NCBI RefSeq assembly: GCF_006874625.1
Contig: NZ_CP030034.1
Span: 3,472,001 to 3,536,000 of the forward strand
Origin: Bdellovibrio sp. NC01
Lineage (GTDB): Bacteria > Bdellovibrionota > Bdellovibrionia > Bdellovibrionales > Bdellovibrionaceae
DNA length: 64,000 bases
Direction: 5' to 3'
Shown here: in pieces, positions 8,671 through 17,514 of the stretch
How positions within the stretch are numbered: the first letter of the stretch is position 1
Layout of the letters: each line of letters opens with the position of its first letter
The notes under the pieces: model-generated
What the model was told of the DNA's origin: nothing
Databases searched by the model: none
What the model saw: only the letters and a program-made list of their open reading frames with translations
Made by a program: the position numbers and the translations under genes

Positions 8671-9427
8671 AGCTCGTAAGATCACGATGCAGTTTGGCGG
8701 TTTAAAAGCTGTCGACTCTTTAGAATTCAAAATCATGAAAGGTCAGCTTGCAGGTTTGATCGGACCTAACGGTGCCGGCAAAACAACTGTGTTCAATATG
8801 CTGACGGGCGTGTACCAGCCAACACTGGGCGAGGTCACTTTAGAAGGACATTCGCTGAAAGGTTTGAAGCCTTTCCAAATTTCCCATAAAGGCATGGCTC
8901 GCACTTTCCAGAATATTCGTCTTTTTAAAAACCTTTCAGTTTTAGAAAATGTTTTGATCGCGACACATCAACACGTGAATTATGGTTTACTCGATTCGTT
9001 GCTAAAGACTTCTCGTTATCAACAGACCGAAAAATATCTAACAGATAAAGCCATGGACTTGCTGAAATTGTTTTCTTTGGAAAGCAAAGCTCACGACTCC
9101 GCTTCATCTTTACCCTACGGTCAGCAACGCAAACTTGAAATCGTGCGCGCCCTAGCAACGGATCCAAAGATTCTGTTGTTAGACGAACCTGCTGCCGGCA
9201 TGAATCATTCGGAAACGCATCATTTGATGGAAACGATTGCGAAGATTCGTGAACAATTCAAATTAACGGTTCTATTGATTGAGCACGATATGAAACTGGT
9301 GATGGGTATTTGCGAAAACATCGTGGTTCTTGATCACGGTGTAAAAATCGAAGAAGGCGCACCTTTGCACATTCAAAATTCGCAAAAAGTTATCGAAGCC
9401 TACCTTGGCGTTGAGGAGGCTGAATGA
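8651..9427 (+). CDS. livG: Branched-chain amino-acid ABC transporter ATP-binding protein LivG
   Basis: A 258-residue ABC ATPase. Walker A GPNGAGKTT is near residue 37, the MARTFQNIRLF Q-loop region follows, the ABC signature is degenerate (LPYGQQRKLEIVRAL, typical of LivG), and Walker B is ILLLDEPAAGMN. ATG 8651 is preceded by GTGGAGAA; an in-frame start at 8624 is less likely. It overlaps livM by 20 bp and livF by 4 bp. Confidence 0.92.
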   Translation: MSDVLLEARKITMQFGGLKAVDSLEFKIMKGQLAGLIGPNGAGKTTVFNMLTGVYQPTLGEVTLEGHSLKGLKPFQISHKGMARTFQNIRLFKNLSVLENVLIATHQHVNYGLLDSLLKTSRYQQTEKYLTDKAMDLLKLFSLESKAHDSASSLPYGQQRKLEIVRALATDPKILLLDEPAAGMNHSETHHLMETIAKIREQFKLTVLLIEHDMKLVMGICENIVVLDHGVKIEEGAPLHIQNSQKVIEAYLGVEEAE

Positions 9428-10137
9428 GCTCCCCTATTATCCAAGCTGAAAATTTAAACGTACACTATGGCTCGATCCACGCTTTGAAAGGCATTACTTT
9501 CCAAGTGAACAAGGGCGAAGTTGTAAGTCTTATTGGCGCTAATGGTGCCGGCAAAACAACGACATTGCGTGCGCTATCTGGGCTTGTGCCATGCACTGGT
9601 AAATTGTATTTCGAAGATCAAGATCTGACGAAGGTTCCCACATTTAAACGTGTAGGTTTGGGACTTGCACAATCCCCTGAAGGGCGTGGCGTCTTCCCAC
9701 AGATGAGCGTTGAAGAAAACCTGACGATGGGTGCTTATTCACGCTCTGACAAAGGCGGCATCAAACAAGACATGGATATGTGCTTGGAACTATTCCCTCG
9801 TTTGAAAGAGCGTCTGTGGCAAATGGCTGGCACGATGTCAGGTGGTGAACAGCAAATGCTTGCGATCAGCCGCGCATTGATGGCTCGTCCGAAGATTTTG
9901 TTATTGGATGAACCGTCTTTGGGATTGGCTCCGCTGATCGTTGCGCAAATTTTTGATATCGTTAAAAAACTAAATCAAGAAGGCATGACGATCTTGCTCG
10001 TTGAACAAAACGCAAGAATGGCTTTGAAGATTTCTCATCGTGCATATGTTTTGGAAACTGGAAAAATCGTTATGCAAGATTCGGCTGTGAATCTTTTAAA
10101 TAACAATGAAGTTCGTAAGAGTTACCTTGGCGTCTAA
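9424..10137 (+). CDS. livF: Branched-chain amino-acid ABC transporter ATP-binding protein LivF
   Basis: A 237-residue ABC ATPase that pairs with LivG. Walker A is GANGAGKTTTLRAL, then QSPEGRGVFPQMSVEENL (Q-loop region typical of LivF), the signature MSGGEQQMLAISRALM, and Walker B ILLLDEPSLGLAP. It overlaps livG by ATGA. The operon ends with a hairpin terminator shortly after the stop. Confidence 0.93.
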   Translation: MSSPIIQAENLNVHYGSIHALKGITFQVNKGEVVSLIGANGAGKTTTLRALSGLVPCTGKLYFEDQDLTKVPTFKRVGLGLAQSPEGRGVFPQMSVEENLTMGAYSRSDKGGIKQDMDMCLELFPRLKERLWQMAGTMSGGEQQMLAISRALMARPKILLLDEPSLGLAPLIVAQIFDIVKKLNQEGMTILLVEQNARMALKISHRAYVLETGKIVMQDSAVNLLNNNEVRKSYLGV

Positions 10138-10142
10138 AAATA

Positions 10143-10169
10143 AAAGGGCTTGCTAACCGCAAACCCTTT
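10143..10169. terminator. Terminator between livF and the convergent histidine kinase gene
   Basis: Stem AAAGGG-c-TTGC / GCAA-a-CCCTTT with a 5-base loop and one internal mismatch. A/T-rich flanks suggest it may serve both strands. Confidence 0.6.
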
Positions 10170-10206
10170 ATTGACGCAAATCTCAACCAAAAGTAAGTCC
10201 GTGCCT

Positions 10207-11619
10207 TTAGGCCATCTTTTGCAAGATCACTTCGAATTCTGTACCGTGGCCGTCTTTGACTGGTGATTTCACTGATACTTTTCCTTCGTGGGCTTCAACG
10301 ACGGCTTTTACAAACGTCAAACCCAAACCCATTCCGTATTCAGAACGAGCTTTGTCGATACGATAAAGTTTTTGCCAGATCAATGAATGCTCATCCGCCG
10401 CAATACCCGGGCCCGAATCTGTCACGCGCAAAATCACATTTTCAGTTTGATTGATTGTTTCAATCGTCACGGTACCACCTGGTGGCGTGTACTTGTGCGC
10501 ATTATCCAACAGATTCGCGATCACACGAGAAATCAGACGTGAATCCACCATCGCCCAATCGTGCTTATCAAGTTTTTGCACGACCTGAATTTCTTTTTCT
10601 TCGAAAGCCATTTCGTACAAATTCATCATATCTGTGACTAAATCACTGATGAATTTCTTTTCCAGACGAAGTCTGCGCGAACGATTTTCCGCCTCTGTAA
10701 TATCAGACAGTACTTGAAGAAAGTTTAAAATCTTATCTGAGTTTTCAAAGCAGCTTTGTAAAGCTTCACGGTAAGACTCAACGTCGCCTTCACTTTGCAG
10801 TGCGATTTCCGCACGACCACGCAAACGAGTTACCGGCGTACGAATATCATGGGCCAAGTGATCGAAGGCTTCGCGCAGTCCATTCACCAGATTTTCGATT
10901 TTATCGAGCATCTTATTAAAAAGGACTTTCAATTCTTCGAGTTCATCTTCGCTGTTACCAACCGGAACGCGAGTGGCAAAATTACCAGAGTCGATCTTCT
11001 TCATCGAGTTGATGACTTCACGTACAGGACTTAGAGTTGAATTCGATAAGAATAGACCACCCAAGAAACCGATAAGGGCCACAGGCAGTAACGACCACCA
11101 GAAGATCTTTTGCAGATTGCGCAACTGAGCGCCCAAGCCTTCTGTACTTTTTGCGACGACCAAACGGCTGCCGTCTTTTAAGCTACGACCCAAAACCAAA
11201 ACGGCTTCGTTGCCGAACTTTTCAGGCAAAGAGAAATCAAAATAGCGCTGTTTCTGATTCGCCAATTCCTTATTCAAAAGATCCATGTCGACTTTGAAGC
11301 TTGGGAATGGCTCATGGAAGAAGATCATCTCCCCTTTTGCAGAGAAGACACCGATCAGCAAGCTCGCATCGCGATCGTAGTTCGGGACATACATAAAGTA
11401 TTCATTGAAGTCCTTGAGACCACGAATTTCGATGCGATTGCTATATTCTTCGAGTTTGCTTTGAAGAATCACACGCTCTTGATCTTGAAGAGCGTGTGTA
11501 ATTTGAAAATAGAGGTAGCTGAAAATCAGCGTCGAGCTGAGGATCAACACCAAGGAGTACGCGAACGTCAGCTTGGTGCTGATACGGAACAGAGTCGGCT
11601 TAAGACGACTTAAGAACAT
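10207..11619 (-). CDS. Membrane sensor histidine kinase (EnvZ/BaeS-like)
   Basis: A 470-residue kinase. TM1 is about 17-39, a periplasmic sensor region about 40-170, TM2 about 172-193, HAMP about 195-245, then HisKA with the phospho-acceptor His257 in AFDHLAHDIRTPVTRLR. The ATPase domain carries the N-box VIANLLDNAHKYTPPGG, DSGPGIA and GMGLGLTFVKAV. It overlaps the 3' end of the response regulator by 20 bp, so the pair is co-transcribed with the regulator first. The periplasmic part is unlike any family I know, so the signal is unknown. Confidence 0.9.
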   Translation of the reverse strand: MFLSRLKPTLFRISTKLTFAYSLVLILSSTLIFSYLYFQITHALQDQERVILQSKLEEYSNRIEIRGLKDFNEYFMYVPNYDRDASLLIGVFSAKGEMIFFHEPFPSFKVDMDLLNKELANQKQRYFDFSLPEKFGNEAVLVLGRSLKDGSRLVVAKSTEGLGAQLRNLQKIFWWSLLPVALIGFLGGLFLSNSTLSPVREVINSMKKIDSGNFATRVPVGNSEDELEELKVLFNKMLDKIENLVNGLREAFDHLAHDIRTPVTRLRGRAEIALQSEGDVESYREALQSCFENSDKILNFLQVLSDITEAENRSRRLRLEKKFISDLVTDMMNLYEMAFEEKEIQVVQKLDKHDWAMVDSRLISRVIANLLDNAHKYTPPGGTVTIETINQTENVILRVTDSGPGIAADEHSLIWQKLYRIDKARSEYGMGLGLTFVKAVVEAHEGKVSVKSPVKDGHGTEFEVILQKMA

Positions 11620-12274
11620 AACCTACACCTCTGACTGTATAGATTAGGCGTGTAGGGAAATCTTTCTCTAACTTGTTTCTCAAACGGCATACAAGTACGT
11701 CTACCACGTTTGTCTGTGGATCGAAATCATAATTCCAAACTTCTTTAAGAATAGTTTGTTTACCGATGATTTTATTTGGGTTGCTCATGAAAAGATCTAG
11801 AAGAACGAATTCACGTTCTTGAAGGTCCAATTTTCTGCCTGCGCGAACCACATCACGATTCAAGCGGTTCAATTTCAAATCTTGGAAAACCAATTGCGTT
11901 ACTTCAGAAGCTTTTTGTGCACGCTTCAAAAGATTTTTTACGCGGATTTGAAGTTCAGCCATCGCGAATGGTTTAGTAAGGTAGTCATCACCACCCATGC
12001 TCAAACCTTTCAAGCGATCGTCAAGTTCACGAAGTGCACTCAAGATTAGGATTGGTGTGTTCACTTCTTTTTCACGAAGAGATTTAGCAAACGTGTAACC
12101 GTCCATTTCTGGAAGCATCAAATCCAAAACGATAATGTCGTAATGGTTTGTTAGCGCTCTTTCGAAAGCACGGCGGCCGTTAGATTCCACTTCGACTTCG
12201 CCTTCAAGCTCTCCAAGACCTTGTTTTACGATCGTTGCGATTTCGTTATCGTCTTCAACTACTAAGCATCTCAT
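11600..12274 (-). CDS. OmpR/PhoB-family response regulator
   Basis: A 224-residue regulator. The receiver has Asp8/Asp9, the phospho-acceptor Asp51 (VLDLMLPEMDGY) and Lys101 (DYLTKPF). The C-terminal winged helix ends with the family signature CRLRNKLEKDFPTRLIYTVRGVGYVL. The ATG is preceded by AAAGGTGA. It is the partner of the overlapping histidine kinase. A palindrome upstream (12328-12343) could be an autoregulatory site. Confidence 0.92.
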   Translation of the reverse strand: MRCLVVEDDNEIATIVKQGLGELEGEVEVESNGRRAFERALTNHYDIIVLDLMLPEMDGYTFAKSLREKEVNTPILILSALRELDDRLKGLSMGGDDYLTKPFAMAELQIRVKNLLKRAQKASEVTQLVFQDLKLNRLNRDVVRAGRKLDLQEREFVLLDLFMSNPNKIIGKQTILKEVWNYDFDPQTNVVDVLVCRLRNKLEKDFPTRLIYTVRGVGYVLKSS

Positions 12275-12316
12275 TGGGAGTCACCTTTGTTACTAGATTG
12301 TTAAATCTGGGCACAG

Positions 12317-12343
12317 TGTATATCAGGTTTGTTTCTAAACAAA
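12317..12343 (-). promoter_or_regulatory. Candidate promoter and operator of the response regulator gene
   Basis: On the minus strand a TATACA -10-like box (12322-12317) lies about 45 bp before the start codon. Just upstream of it is a perfect 7-bp-arm palindrome, TTTGTTT-CT-AAACAAA (12328-12343), covering the -35/spacer region. This geometry suits regulator binding. Assigned by pattern only. Confidence 0.4.
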
Positions 12344-12506
12344 AGTGGTAGTTTTAATGATTTCCCTATTATTACAGACATTTAATTACACTAGTGAGTT
12401 CTATTGCGCAGATGAAATTCATTAGCCAAGAATCGAGGTTGCCAACGAGAAATTTTGTTTATATTGGCCGGATTAAAGAGGAGAACGCGAGTATTTTGAA
12501 TAAAAA

Positions 12507-12535
12507 AAGCGAACTCCGGGTCAAAGAGTTCGCTT
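12507..12535 (-). terminator. Strong Rho-independent terminator ending the flagellar operon
   Basis: Perfect 10-bp arms AAGCGAACTC / GAGTTCGCTT with a 9-base loop. On the minus strand the stem is followed by seven T residues, so it stops transcription arriving from flgE, about 180 bp after the flgE stop codon. Confidence 0.85.
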
Positions 12536-12668
12536 AAGACATGGTTTAAGTAATCTACTTCTCGAGCGCTTAATCTTCGCACGATGCGTGCAAAAATTCC
12601 GTCAAAGCATCCGCCGATTACAGAGCTCTTACGTTCCTCTCATCAAGGAAAGAGTTCGAGAGTTTTTA

Positions 12669-12698
12669 GTAATGAGCGAGTGGGTGCTCGCTCATTAC
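12669..12698 (-). repeat. 12-bp perfect inverted repeat just after flgE
   Basis: GTAATGAGCGAG and its exact complement are separated by 6 bases, 16 bp past the flgE stop codon on the minus strand. There is no good T-run on either side, so it may protect or process the mRNA end, or be a weak first terminator before the stronger one at 12507. Confidence 0.6.
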
Positions 12699-12714
12699 TT
12701 GTTAATTTAGTTTA

Positions 12715-13998
12715 TTATCTTTTCAACTGAATAACTTCGTTAAGAAGTTCGTCTGTTGTTGTGATTGTCTTCGCATTGGCTTGGAAACCACGTTGATTTT
12801 GGATCATGTTTACGAACTCAGTCGCTAGATCCACTGTAGATCTCTCAAGAGATTTCGCGAACAATTTACCACGGCCTGCTGTGCCCGGGCCACCAACTGA
12901 AGCGCCACCTGAATCTCTAGATTCTTTCAAACGGTTGTTACCAACTTTGAAAAGAGCTTCCGGATTTTCGAATTTCGCCAAAGCGATTTGTGCTAAGTCT
13001 TGTGCTTGACCGTTTGAGTAAACCGCAGTCAACGTACCTTCATCCGAGAATGACAAGTTCGTGATCGTACCAGCCGCCGCACCGTCTTGATGCCAAGAGA
13101 TAAGGTCAGAGTTTTTACCGTACTGTTTAGTACCTTCCAAACCTTTACCGCCATCTTTAATAGCGTCACCGAAGTTCAACTTGATTTGTTGGCCTTGAAG
13201 AGCGCCACCTTTGAAGTTGAAGTTTGCAGAAGACATCACGTTGCTGTCTAGTTTACCGTCAACCGTGAACTCCAATTTACCAGAGCACACTTCAGACATT
13301 TTACCTTCTTCGCCGCCAGTAACTTCTTTACCGTCAACCAAGCCTTTGTATTCCCATTGTCTGTCAGCTGTTTTATTGAAGAACAATGACAACAAGTGCT
13401 TGTTACCTTGAGAGTCGTACATCTCAACACCTGTAGAGTAGTGAGAAGTCGAATAAGGATCGTTAACGTCGAATTTTTTAGTCGCTTCCATACGAGAATC
13501 CAAGTTAAGGTCCAACTTGATTTCTTTAGTCGCTTTAGCTGGGATCAAGGCGCGAGGGAATTTGATATCCGTCATTTTGTTAACAACGTTACCTTTTTCG
13601 TCTGTAGCGAAACCTTGAACTTTTTGATTGTCGTTTGTTACTAGGTAACCTTCGCGGTCAAAGTGGAATGAACCATCACGAGTGTATGATTCGCCATCAG
13701 AACCTTTTACTTTGAAGTAACCGTCACCAGAGATAGCAAGGTCAGTTACTTTTTCAGTAGCGTCTACGTTACCTTGAGAAAGAATTGGGTTTACGGCACC
13801 GATCTTCACACCGCGACCGATTTGGTTACCACCAAGAATACCTTTTAAGTTTTTAGAGATAATATCTTGGAACTCTGCGCGGCTTGCTTTGAAACCGATA
13901 GTGTTGGCATTGGCGATATTGTCACCAATAACTCCAAGGGCTTCGCCCTGTGCAGTCATACCAGACACACCCGTGTACAATGAAGAAAGAATACCCAT
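12715..13998 (-). CDS. flgE: Flagellar hook protein FlgE
   Basis: Structural protein of the hook, exported through the flagellar type III system. It has 427 residues. The N-terminus MGILSSLYTGVSGMTAQGEALGVIGDNIANANTIGFK is the conserved rod/hook family signature. A central DGYFKVKGSDGESYTRDGSF block follows, and the C-terminal FVNMIQNQRGFQANAKTITTTDELLNEVI is the coiled-coil D0 segment. The ATG follows TGGAGGTCAC. It is the last gene of the flagellar operon, 170 bp after the previous gene, with a structured leader between. Confidence 0.93.
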   Translation of the reverse strand: MGILSSLYTGVSGMTAQGEALGVIGDNIANANTIGFKASRAEFQDIISKNLKGILGGNQIGRGVKIGAVNPILSQGNVDATEKVTDLAISGDGYFKVKGSDGESYTRDGSFHFDREGYLVTNDNQKVQGFATDEKGNVVNKMTDIKFPRALIPAKATKEIKLDLNLDSRMEATKKFDVNDPYSTSHYSTGVEMYDSQGNKHLLSLFFNKTADRQWEYKGLVDGKEVTGGEEGKMSEVCSGKLEFTVDGKLDSNVMSSANFNFKGGALQGQQIKLNFGDAIKDGGKGLEGTKQYGKNSDLISWHQDGAAAGTITNLSFSDEGTLTAVYSNGQAQDLAQIALAKFENPEALFKVGNNRLKESRDSGGASVGGPGTAGRGKLFAKSLERSTVDLATEFVNMIQNQRGFQANAKTITTTDELLNEVIQLKR

Positions 13999-14045
13999 GT
14001 GACCTCCATGTCGTTGACGTCTTCAATCGGAATCCGTCGTTTGGA

Positions 14046-14070
14046 GGGCCTCCTCTGCGAGGACCAGCCC
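14046..14070 (-). other. Hairpin in the leader upstream of flgE
   Basis: GGG..TCCTC / GAGGA..CCC with a 3-base loop lies about 50 bp before flgE in the 170-bp gap. It may be an intercistronic processing or attenuation structure. No function can be assigned. Confidence 0.3.
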
Positions 14071-14168
14071 ATTTATTTAGTTTTTCTATCCAAGCCTTGA
14101 ACACATTCTATGTTCTTAGCTTTTTCACTTTATCTGTCTCTTCGGGACAGCTTCAGTGAGCTTTGCGG

Positions 14169-14606
14169 TTAAATAACTACTGTGGAATCGATGTTCGTGA
14201 ATACATTTTCTTTCAATGCATTCTTGTCCATCACAGTGACCACTGTGTTATTCTTCACGCTGACGATCAGTGCAGAGTCATTCATTAATACTAATGAATC
14301 CTTTGAACCTTTCGCCGCTGCTCTCGAAATCGCGTCTTGCAGCTTCGTGATATCCTCGGGGCTATAACTGATGCCTCGAGTTTTCATGCGCTCAATCGCG
14401 TGATTCGAAAACTTCACTCCTTCAGTAGCTTTTGCAAGCCCTTGCGGATTTACTTGATTCAAGTTCTGCGGTTTATTCAAACCACCGACAGAATCGAGTG
14501 TATCCTTGAAGGATGGTCCCGTACCACCCAGATCAGGTTGTTTAACCTTACCCGGTTGACTCGGAACGAGTTGATCGAATGTCTGTATCTTCTTTAAGTC
14601 AACCAT
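14169..14606 (-). CDS. Small flagellar-operon protein (TIGR02530-like)
   Basis: A 145-residue protein located between flgD and flgE. Its central part, VKFSNHAIERMKTRGISYSPEDITKLQDAISRA, followed by DSLVLMNDSALIVSVKNNTVVTVMDK, matches the small flagellar operon protein family that sits next to flgD/flgE in many bacteria. The molecular role of the family is not well established. The N-terminal 60 residues are Pro/Gly/Gln-rich and look disordered. Only 1 bp separates it from the flgD stop. Confidence 0.8.
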   Translation of the reverse strand: MVDLKKIQTFDQLVPSQPGKVKQPDLGGTGPSFKDTLDSVGGLNKPQNLNQVNPQGLAKATEGVKFSNHAIERMKTRGISYSPEDITKLQDAISRAAAKGSKDSLVLMNDSALIVSVKNNTVVTVMDKNALKENVFTNIDSTVVI

Positions 14607-14607
14607 C

Positions 14608-15618
14608 TTACTTCACAGTCTCCTTGGCGATCTTTTCCATCATGTCGCGAGATAAACCCACCGTATCCATGATCTTAGATTTTGCCGCAGGAGCTGAAGG
14701 AGTGGAAGTCTTTTGTACTTCTACATTCGGCTCTTTTCCAGTTTGCGCTGCGACACTATCTTTCTTCAAGTCTAGGTTTGTAACATCATTTACATTCTGG
14801 TCGTTTCTCATAAGACGTGGGTCCGTAATCTTTTTCACGTCACGGAAACGAATCGCTTGGTTACCAACGTTAAGGATTGGGCCTTCTGCAGAATAACTCA
14901 CGCCTGTGATCACTCCGTCGAAGTCAGTTTTGATACCCATCTTCTTACCGTCGCCAGTTTTTGCTTCTGCTAAGAATTGATATTCACCAGCAGCAGCTTT
15001 CATACCTTTTTCGTCTTCACCATTCCACGTCAATTTATTTTCGCCCGCTTTCAAACCTTTCAAGTTGTACGTGCGAACAACGTTACCGTCTGCATCGCGC
15101 ACTTTGATTTGAACTTCGTTCGCTGCCATTGGCAGATTGAAACGGAAATCGTGATCTTTATCATTCACACCGCGCACAACTTTTGATGAATCACCAGCAA
15201 CTGCTTTGCCGATTAAGTTCAACGCTTGGAAATTTTCTGAAGGCTTTTGTGCGTTCTTCAATTCCTCAAGTGTTTTGTTCATGTTCTGCATTTGCTCGAG
15301 TGACGAGAAGTTCGCCAATTGAGCAGCCATCTCATGTGACTTCATCGGATTCGTTGGATCTTGGTTCTTCATTTGCGCAAGCATCAATTTGAAGAAAGCA
15401 TCTTTATCCAAATTGGGATTGCCCGCTGTACGAGGTTTTTTCGAAGGATCAATCCAGTTAGGATCAGCAAGTTTATTGGCAACCGAGCCAACATCCTCTT
15501 CACCGGTTTTTGCTTTGTCTTGGGCACTGAGTGTGTTCATTGTGTTGTTAGTGCTTTCAGGTTTTGCCTGAGTTGCACCGAACGCATTCACTCCCAATTT
15601 CGCATTCACCATTGTCAT
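14608..15618 (-). CDS. flgD: Flagellar hook capping protein FlgD
   Basis: Scaffold that caps the growing hook and is lost when the hook is complete. 336 residues, longer than the usual 220-230. The FlgD core DKDAFFKLMLAQMKNQDPTNPMKSHEMAAQLANFSSLEQM is at about 70-110, followed by a FlgD Ig-like/tudor domain (VRDADGNVVRTYNLKGLKAGENKLTWNGEDEKG). Extra low-complexity sequence lies at the N-terminus and after the core. The ATG follows AGGAGAAGG. Confidence 0.9.
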   Translation of the reverse strand: MTMVNAKLGVNAFGATQAKPESTNNTMNTLSAQDKAKTGEEDVGSVANKLADPNWIDPSKKPRTAGNPNLDKDAFFKLMLAQMKNQDPTNPMKSHEMAAQLANFSSLEQMQNMNKTLEELKNAQKPSENFQALNLIGKAVAGDSSKVVRGVNDKDHDFRFNLPMAANEVQIKVRDADGNVVRTYNLKGLKAGENKLTWNGEDEKGMKAAAGEYQFLAEAKTGDGKKMGIKTDFDGVITGVSYSAEGPILNVGNQAIRFRDVKKITDPRLMRNDQNVNDVTNLDLKKDSVAAQTGKEPNVEVQKTSTPSAPAAKSKIMDTVGLSRDMMEKIAKETVK

Positions 15619-15638
15619 GTACCTTCTCCTTGTACAAA

Positions 15639-17504
15639 TTATGCTACTAAGTTAAGACCAGAACCTTTACCACTCACCGCTCGTGCTGCCGTCTTTGTTG
15701 ACGAAGTTTCAAGTGGTTGAAGTGGATCTCTGCCTTTGCCGCCATAACCTTTGATATTTTGGAAATCAGCTAAAGCTTCGCGTCGTCCTTGGTTACCAAA
15801 GTTATCGTTAAATTGGTTCCAGAACTGACGAGCTTCCCGATGCTGATTTTGTCCATTCATATTCTGCTGGTTATTTTGTGCAGAATTATCCGTCGATGCG
15901 GTATTCACCACATCAATCTTAACATTTTCTACTGACAATTTGTGAGCAGCAAGACTGGTTTTCAGTTCAGCTAGACTAGACTCGATCGTCTTCTTAGCTT
16001 CCTGAGTATCCGCCGACATTTGCATGTTCACTTTGCCGTCCTGAAGCATAACTTTCAGATGAATTGTTCCCATACCCTCGGGAGTCATTTCAACTTTCAC
16101 TTCGCCGCCGCCGTTTTTGATCAAGTATTGTGCTTGATTCATCAACTGCTTCACAGCCGCTTCATTTTCAGCCTTGCCCATCTGCTGCGGAGCCACTGGC
16201 GCCATTGGAGCCATCGGATCGAATTTCAAGCTTTCACCTTTGATTGGCGGAGCTTGAAGTCCTTCAAGTCCCGTCATCGTTGACTTGAATTCAGCAGATT
16301 TCGTTGTCAGTTTTGTTTTCGCAGATTCTTTATCGCCCGCACTTTGTTGGAAGAAGTCTTTAGCATCCTTCATCAACGAATCGCCTTGCGATTGATTCTG
16401 CTGTTGTTGCATGAAATCTTTCATCGCATCTTTTGACTGCACCACATTGTTAGCATTCGGACCTAGTAAAGGCTTTTCTGCTTTTGGTGCTGCAAGAGCT
16501 TGCGAGAATTCATCCTTCAACTCTGGAGTTTCTTCCGATGCATTTTCAGCACTCGCTTGAGCGGCTGCCGCTTTCTTCGCAGCTAAGGCCGCTAGAAGAG
16601 CCGGTGACATCGCATCTTGCATTTGACCTTGCAGGTGCGGTGGAAGCTCTGGAAGTTTCGCTTGCGGTGCTTGTGGCATCGCAGGTTGAGCTTGCGGAGC
16701 TTCAATATCCATCTCTGAAGAATCCATCATGTCCAACGCTGCCGTTGGATCTGCGGAATCATCCATAGTGATATTTTGCATCAGATCACCACTTAGATCA
16801 GGCATCGCTGTTTGCGCAACCTTTGTATCTTGGGTCATCCAGAATTTTTTATTTAGGTTATCAACGGCAGAACCCATCAGATCTTGTTTCTGTTGAGCCG
16901 CGGCCACGCGCATCTGCATGCCTTGTTGAGACATGCTTGCACCCGCCATCATTTCTGGGGCAGGTTTCTGTTGTGGCGTTTGCTGCAATTGCATAAGCAT
17001 AGAGGCATACATCGCACGAGCTTTATCAGCTTGCGCGTCGTCAAGACCCAATTGCTCAATCACAGCATCTGCTGTTGTTTCAGGGGATTCTTTAAGTTGG
17101 CTGTCGTCCAGCTTCGCCATCGCTTCCACAAGTCGTGTGGGAGGGATCTCAAATTCACTCTCGAAGGAGTCCATGAATTCTTTAATGGCTTGTTGTCGAT
17201 TCGCCGACTTTTTCTTTAAAGTCCCATCTGGTTTCGCAACCTTTTGTTCCGGCTTCTCATCCGTCGCTTTGCGATTCGTGCTTTCTTTCTCTTGTGGATC
17301 TTTTGAATCCTTCGAGTCTTTCGCACTCATCTCTTGTTTCGGATTATCCTTAACCTCTTTCGGTGTCGTCGCTAATTTATCTTGCAACGTCTTTCCGAAT
17401 GAAGATTCGGTTCCGGAGCCTTTGAAGTTCTGCTCTTTCGCTTTCTCGAGCGTAGACTTCAAATCGGTCGCACCCACCATTTGGGGGCCGACTGTTGATA
17501 GCAA
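15639..17504 (-). CDS. fliK: Flagellar hook-length control protein FliK-like
   Basis: A 621-residue export-apparatus ruler. The long N-terminal and middle region is rich in Lys, Glu, Ala, Gln, Pro and Met and probably disordered. The C-terminal Flg_hook domain (about 460-545) has the core GGGEVKVEMTPEGMGTIHLKV and NMQMSADTQEAKKTIESSL. FliK controls hook length and switches the export gate from hook to filament substrates. The start is TTG 17504, with a very good AGGAGG upstream. Longer than E. coli FliK (405 residues). Confidence 0.85.
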   Translation of the reverse strand: MLSTVGPQMVGATDLKSTLEKAKEQNFKGSGTESSFGKTLQDKLATTPKEVKDNPKQEMSAKDSKDSKDPQEKESTNRKATDEKPEQKVAKPDGTLKKKSANRQQAIKEFMDSFESEFEIPPTRLVEAMAKLDDSQLKESPETTADAVIEQLGLDDAQADKARAMYASMLMQLQQTPQQKPAPEMMAGASMSQQGMQMRVAAAQQKQDLMGSAVDNLNKKFWMTQDTKVAQTAMPDLSGDLMQNITMDDSADPTAALDMMDSSEMDIEAPQAQPAMPQAPQAKLPELPPHLQGQMQDAMSPALLAALAAKKAAAAQASAENASEETPELKDEFSQALAAPKAEKPLLGPNANNVVQSKDAMKDFMQQQQNQSQGDSLMKDAKDFFQQSAGDKESAKTKLTTKSAEFKSTMTGLEGLQAPPIKGESLKFDPMAPMAPVAPQQMGKAENEAAVKQLMNQAQYLIKNGGGEVKVEMTPEGMGTIHLKVMLQDGKVNMQMSADTQEAKKTIESSLAELKTSLAAHKLSVENVKIDVVNTASTDNSAQNNQQNMNGQNQHREARQFWNQFNDNFGNQGRREALADFQNIKGYGGKGRDPLQPLETSSTKTAARAVSGKGSGLNLVA

Positions 17505-17514
17505 GTTACTCCTC

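Larger units (their letters stand above)
12275..12714. other. Intergenic region with promoter and two hairpins, no convincing gene
   Basis: 440 bp between the response regulator start and the end of flgE. It holds the response regulator promoter region (12317-12343) and two strong hairpins (12507-12535 and 12669-12698). A 63-codon reading frame starting with GTG at 12582 on the minus strand runs through the first hairpin; I do not accept it as a gene. The segment between the hairpins could be the 3' UTR of the flagellar transcript or a small RNA. Confidence 0.5.

Noticed and set aside
12391-12582. 63-codon minus-strand reading frame with GTG start
   Set aside because: It runs through the strong terminator hairpin 12507-12535, has no ribosome binding site and no family resemblance.
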